Origin: Neorhodopirellula pilleata
Lineage (GTDB): Bacteria > Planctomycetota > Planctomycetia > Pirellulales > Pirellulaceae
NCBI RefSeq assembly: GCF_007859915.1
Contig: NZ_SJPM01000008.1
Span: 142,408-206,407 of the forward strand
Direction: 5' to 3'
DNA length: 64,000 nucleotides
A model generated the notes under the pieces. It had not been told where the DNA came from and did not search any database. It saw nothing but the letters and a program-made list of their open reading frames with translations. The translations under genes and the position numbers were made by a program. This document shows, piece after piece, positions 62,360 to 64,000 of the stretch. Position 1 is the stretch's first letter. The number at the start of each line of letters is the position of its first letter.

Positions 62360-62875
62360 GTGGCAAACTGGCCTCGTCGCGTCCTGAATGAATCGGTAAT
62401 TCAATACACGACTCCGAACATGCCGTCTGAGTTTGATCGCGACATCACCTATTTTTCAATGGTAGAAAAACGAGACGTCACGGTCGACGGACATGCGGAA
62501 TATCTGCGTGACCACTTTTGGGGCTGGGAGGAATGTCGGGATTACTTCGTCGATGACATCAGCTTCGAGGGTCAGAAGCTTTGGAATGCACCTGAAGAGA
62601 ATCCGATGGTTCCGTCAAACATCATCCACGCCCCCGGTCATGTAATCGATGCTTATCGCGATGGGTGGAGGCAGTGTCAGTTGCAAATCAGATTAAAATT
62701 GAAGACAATTTCTGAACGGAATCTGCGAGAAGAATTCCTTGTTCCACAAACACTTGCGCTCGCAGTTCTTTACGGACTTGGTTTTGGGCTTGGAGCCGCT
62801 TCTATTGTTACGTTGGTTTGGCGATGCACTGGAAGAATGACAGAACCAGCGGATGCACGTGAGTCGCCGAGTTGA
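62360..62875 (+). CDS. Cassette gene 2: putative membrane protein
   Basis: At least 171 residues from GTG at 62360, but the reading frame continues upstream without a stop and encodes a hydrophobic segment (FRCFALAAFFALSACWAFYT) directly before it. The likely true start is ATA at 62297, six bases after a GAGGT ribosome-binding site and 24 bases after the recombination box, the same spacing as in the next cassette. The body is soluble and acidic, with a second membrane segment near the end (LALAVLYGLGFGLGAASIVT). No family recognised. The stop lies within the second attC-like site. Confidence 0.65.
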   Translation: MANWPRRVLNESVIQYTTPNMPSEFDRDITYFSMVEKRDVTVDGHAEYLRDHFWGWEECRDYFVDDISFEGQKLWNAPEENPMVPSNIIHAPGHVIDAYRDGWRQCQLQIRLKLKTISERNLREEFLVPQTLALAVLYGLGFGLGAASIVTLVWRCTGRMTEPADARESPS

Positions 62876-62929
62876 GTTTATTGGAGTGGTTGGTCGTTCG
62901 CGGCGACCACGTGATCCGTATCGTTATCG
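62840..62929 (+). mobile_element. attC-like integron recombination site 2
   Basis: The same structure as site 1. The left arm CGGATGCACGTGAGTCGCC pairs with GGCGACCACGTGATCCG, leaving one G and one A unpaired at the same relative positions as in site 1. Bounded by AGAAC at the left and CGTTATCG at the right. The gene 2 stop codon (62873-62875) is in the left half. Confidence 0.78.
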
Positions 62930-62948
62930 GAATAAGAACCGTCCTGAA

Positions 62949-63416
62949 ATGCACAGGCCTCCCTACGGTATCACGGGGTTTCACTACTATCTCGATCCGC
63001 CACCACCGTCGACCGACGAAGCCGAGTTCCTAAACCACTGTTACGCATTTGCAAGACATATAGGCGCGAATGTCGTCGCAATCGACCGCAAGGCGGGGGC
63101 GACAGAAAAGAACTTCACCAGCGCAACGTTTGAGACTCGTACCGAAACATTCGTGATTCTGTTCAATGCCCACTATCCGGTCCTCGCCTTCGCGGAAAAG
63201 ATGCCCATTGGTGATTTGATTCACAAGTTCATTGAGCGACCTGACTATGCCACTTACTGGAACGCGGTTGATGGTTACACGCTACTGCGTGTTGCTGACC
63301 TAAACATTTCGCCGCACGATATGGAGCTTGTTGATGTTTCGGACACAGAATACGATCAAATCATCGTGCATAAACCACGCGTGTCCGGCGAGATCATCTT
63401 CAACTACTGGGACTGA
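62949..63416 (+). CDS. Cassette gene 3: small soluble protein of unknown function
   Basis: A 155-residue protein starting with ATG at 62949, 25 bases after the recombination box. A longer frame from 62853 would run through the attC-like site and is not favoured. The sequence is rich in aromatic residues and Asp (GITGFHYYLDPPPPSTD at the start, then YAFARHIGANVVAIDRK and ETFVILFNAHYPVLAF). It looks like an alpha/beta single-domain protein, with no signal peptide. No family recognised. Many integron cassette genes are of this kind. Confidence 0.65.
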   Translation: MHRPPYGITGFHYYLDPPPPSTDEAEFLNHCYAFARHIGANVVAIDRKAGATEKNFTSATFETRTETFVILFNAHYPVLAFAEKMPIGDLIHKFIERPDYATYWNAVDGYTLLRVADLNISPHDMELVDVSDTEYDQIIVHKPRVSGEIIFNYWD

Positions 63417-63425
63417 ACAAGAATC

Positions 63426-63518
63426 CGATAACAAAGCCATGCACGCCGAGCACGCGATTGGCCGTTTTTTGACATGGAAGCCTTTCTCGCGCGTGCCGGG
63501 TGATGGCTGCCGTTCGTC
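63426..63518 (+). mobile_element. attC-like integron recombination site 3
   Basis: The left arm starts GATAACAAAGCCATGCACGC and continues with CGAGCACGCG. The right arm CGCGTGCCGGGTGATGGC precedes CTGCCGTTCG. They pair with two or three unpaired bases on the left arm, including the G of ATGCAC as in sites 1 and 2. The loop includes a T6 run. The GATAACAAAGC start is a pattern I associate with attC sites of planctomycete integrons. Confidence 0.82.
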
Positions 63519-63530
63519 GACTAAACACAG

Positions 63531-63554
63531 ATGAAACTCTACGACGCCCTATGA
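63531..63554 (+). CDS. Seven-codon leader overlapping cassette gene 4
   Basis: An ATG at 63531, 19 bases after the recombination box, opens a frame for MKLYDAL and stops with TGA at 63552-63554. The stop overlaps the ATG of cassette gene 4 by four bases (ATGA). Such a mini-frame can deliver ribosomes to a start lacking its own binding site. No expression evidence. Confidence 0.4.
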   Translation: MKLYDAL

Positions 63555-63799
63555 CAGAAGCTGATGACTCATCGCCTGCAAGCTGCCCACGCTACCTGAG
63601 CTTGGTGCGTTTCAATTTTGATTCTCTGCCCAATGACTACCACGCAAAATATCCATTCGTTGATGGCCGCACGTATATCTACTTCGGCGAGATCCCGAAC
63701 ATGCCGGGCCATTGTGTCGTTGCAGACCACCAGACGGGCCAATTGTATTCCGGCTACCATACCGAAAACTTCATCGAGCTAACGGAGGATGAAGCATGA
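63551..63799 (+). CDS. Cassette gene 4: small acidic protein of unknown function
   Basis: An 82-residue protein starting with ATG at 63551 (a longer frame to 63500 would cross the attC-like site). The N-terminus is polar (MTEADDSSPASCPRY), followed by aromatic-rich short strands (FVDGRTYIYFGEIPNMPGH, VVADHQTGQLYSGYH) and an acidic end. It looks like a small beta-sheet protein of the kind often seen as immunity proteins, which is only a guess. No attC-like site was recognised after it; the last 200 bases of the window show no gene. Confidence 0.55.
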   Translation: MTEADDSSPASCPRYLSLVRFNFDSLPNDYHAKYPFVDGRTYIYFGEIPNMPGHCVVADHQTGQLYSGYHTENFIELTEDEA

Positions 63800-64000
63800 T
63801 CAAATGCGCCTGCGAGTAGGCGCGTATACAAAGCCGATCGGTCATTCTGATTACCGGATGAGAATGAACGCGACGAACCAATAAGGATTTGACTTCGCGG
63901 CGAGGCGTGGTTTGAGTTCGAATCTTTTTCTTGGCTGGTCCGTAAGTCGCTGCCCGAAGCCAGTGCCACTAGCCGAAGCTCAAGTCCTCTGTTCAAGAAG

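Noticed and set aside
63754..63996. An 80-residue minus-strand frame at the right edge
   Set aside because: Ser/Asn/Arg-rich, no motif, overlaps the end of cassette gene 4; no support.

Overview
The window reads as a chromosomal segment of a Planctomycetes bacterium, most likely a Rhodopirellula-like member of the Pirellulaceae. The reasons are a DUF1559 type II-secretion-like protein, DUF1570, DUF1573, DUF1080, DUF1569 and DUF4159 proteins, two formylglycine sulfatases, multiheme cytochromes c, a MoxR/DUF58/vWA operon, and many intergenic palindromic repeats. No rRNA, tRNA or CRISPR array was seen.

Layout. 1-4033 (minus): a DUF1080 protein, tadA, an orphan ABC-type binding lipoprotein, a PD40 propeller protein and, cut by the window edge, a MotA/TolQ/ExbB-like protein. 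4146-6274 (plus): VanZ, DUF1559 and a 55-residue lipoprotein. 6411-7506 (minus): a TatD-like hydrolase and a small partner. 8028-13818 (plus): an SbcD/YhaO-like phosphoesterase, a YhaN-like ATPase and DUF1569. 14133-18803 (minus): epmA, an EboF-like phosphodiesterase and a dipeptidyl peptidase IV. 18990-25863 (plus): a desaturase, a secreted unknown protein, a DUF952-hydrolase fusion, an amino acid permease and DUF1570. 25867-29550 (minus): a beta-barrel and pentaheme cytochrome pair. 30424-35423 (minus): a phosphatase, DUF1573, a metallophosphatase-tetraheme cytochrome fusion and tag. 35697-44670 (plus): a vWA protein, a YpsA-like protein, a sulfatase, and an ammonium-transporter/hybrid histidine kinase followed by a REC-HD-GYP protein. 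44827-46344 (minus): a second sulfatase. 46438-61324 (minus): a 15-kb MoxR/vWA operon. 61974-63799 (plus): four small unknown genes separated by three attC-like sites, which I read as part of an integron cassette array.

The signals most worth following are: (1) the Amt-histidine kinase-receiver-HPt fusion overlapping a c-di-GMP phosphodiesterase gene, a likely ammonium-to-c-di-GMP pathway; (2) the cassette array, with three stem structures sharing extrahelical bases, one cassette gene apparently starting at ATA, and another preceded by a seven-codon overlapping leader; (3) a long palindromic repeat family with paired arm changes in one copy; (4) the MoxR operon ending in a caspase/C13-like protein without a cysteine nucleophile; (5) the possible outer-membrane electron conduit; (6) an orphan minus-strand terminator implying an unannotated RNA.

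All function calls rest on reading motifs by eye. No database search was possible.
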